Shown here: one piece after another, positions 5,914 through 6,114 of the stretch
How positions within the stretch are numbered: the stretch's first letter is position 1
How the letters are laid out: every line of letters starts with the position of its first letter
Source of the DNA: Chloroflexota bacterium
Lineage (GTDB): Bacteria > Chloroflexota > Limnocylindria > Limnocylindrales > CSP1-4
DNA: 6,114 nt
Assembly: GCA_013813905.1 (NCBI GenBank)
Contig: JACCQX010000082.1
Coordinates: forward strand, 1-6,114
Direction of reading: 5' to 3'
Made by a program: the position numbers and the translations under genes
The notes under the pieces: model-generated
The model's database searches: none
What the model was told of the DNA's origin: nothing
The model's input: only the letters and a program-made list of their open reading frames with translations

Positions 5914-5976
5914 ATGGGCGACAAGACACCGAAGCGACCACCCAAACCGAAGAAGCCCAAGAAGCCCGACGGCTGA
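5914..5976 (+). CDS. 20-residue Lys/Pro-rich mini-protein
   Basis: This small open frame reads MGDKTPKRPPKPKKPKKPDG. The SD GGAGG (5903-5907) is six bases before the ATG, an ideal spacing and the best ribosome site in the window. It begins 23 bases after the peptidase stop on the same strand, and the peptidase promoter probably serves it too. Seven Lys, one Arg and seven Pro form a PxKKP-like repeat, giving a strongly basic extended peptide with no hydrophobic helix and no signal peptide. Such a peptide would be expected to bind nucleic acid or another acidic surface, but no function is known to me. Similar tiny Lys/Pro proteins appear to occur in high-GC bacteria, recalled only as general impression. 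An alternative is a non-functional chance frame, which the SD argues against. Confidence 0.6.
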   Translation: MGDKTPKRPPKPKKPKKPDG

Positions 5977-6114
5977 GGCACCCCTCCACGCAGCTCAGAA
6001 GCTGCCGAAGCCTACGGTCCCGGATCGCGGGCCGGCTCGGCGTGAGGCGCGGGCCACGGCTTGGCCATCTCGTCCGACCACCACAAGACGGCCGGGGGAG
6101 AGGTCGCCATGACC
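5977..6114. other. Right-end segment without a resolved gene
   Basis: These 138 bases contain a short hairpin GCAGCT-CAGA-AGCTGC (5990-6005) without a T-tract, a weak terminator candidate for the peptidase unit. Near the edge GGGGGAGAGG (6094-6103) stands five bases before ATG ACC (6109-6114), which looks like the SD and start of a plus-strand gene continuing outside. Two minus-strand frames are also open to the edge, ending at 6012 and 5995. Their coding status cannot be decided here. Confidence 0.35.
6109..6114 (+). CDS. Possible first two codons of a gene leaving the right edge
   Basis: ATG ACC is preceded by a purine-rich GGAGAGG at five bases spacing. The same frame is open upstream to a TGA near 6042, with an alternative TTG start encoding AISSDHHKTAGGEVAMT. 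Only the SD and start codon support the call, and product and length are unknown. Confidence 0.3.

Noticed and set aside
5078..5989. 303-codon minus-strand frame opposite the M23 peptidase
   Set aside because: It mirrors the peptidase codons, is Arg/Val/Ala/Pro-rich without motifs, while the plus strand has the complete HxxxD and HxH motifs.
1..6114. CRISPR array, tRNA/rRNA genes, insertion sequence ends, prophage or attachment sites
   Set aside because: No regularly spaced repeats, cloverleaf-like segments, transposase or integrase motifs, or terminal inverted repeats were seen.

Overview
The window is about two-thirds G+C, with tightly packed genes, strong G/C preference at third codon positions and several GTG or TTG starts. 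The Shine-Dalgarno (SD) sites are mostly GGAGG-like, and one probable leaderless promoter is present. Proteins rich in Arg, Ala, Gly and Pro, a Trp-less cold-shock domain variant and a tiny Lys/Pro protein suggest a high-GC free-living bacterium of the Chloroflexota (Limnocylindria/Ellin6529-like) or a neighbouring actinobacterial-type lineage. This is inference from style. No rRNA, tRNA, CRISPR array, transposase, integrase or phage gene was seen, and the region reads as ordinary chromosome.

Left part (1-2271, all minus strand), read in transcription order: a 72-residue single-pass membrane protein, an ABC-2 type exporter ATPase, its permease (joined to the ATPase by a 4-base ATGA overlap), then the N-terminal part of an Ala-rich protein that leaves the left edge. 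The first three probably form one export operon. The ATPase has Asn where the H-loop (switch) His is expected.

Middle (2391-2976, plus strand): a -10-like promoter, a ~95-nt 5' leader that can fold into two perfect stems, a 67-residue cold-shock protein, a 60-residue CxC...H putative zinc-binding protein, and a textbook intrinsic terminator. This is a self-contained two-gene unit divergent from the ABC operon.

Right-middle (2975-4917, minus strand): a complete DEAD-box RNA helicase with an Arg/Gly-rich disordered tail and a G/C-rich hairpin overlapping its SD site, followed by a DoxX-like four-helix membrane protein. Helicase and cold-shock protein are separated by the DoxX gene and lie on opposite strands. 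Both act on RNA structure in their families, so a shared role at low temperature is plausible but not shown.

Right part (5081-5976, plus strand): divergent from the helicase, a strong-looking promoter (TTGACC, 18-base spacer, CATACT) places the transcript start on the ATG of a secreted M23 (LytM-type) peptidase. A 20-codon Lys/Pro gene with a perfect SD follows. The last 138 bases hold no resolved gene, only a possible plus-strand start at the very edge.

No wholly new multi-gene system can be defended here. The observations most worth following are the structured leaders of the cold-shock and helicase genes, the cold-shock/zinc mini-protein pair, the 20-residue Lys/Pro protein and the H-loop substitution.
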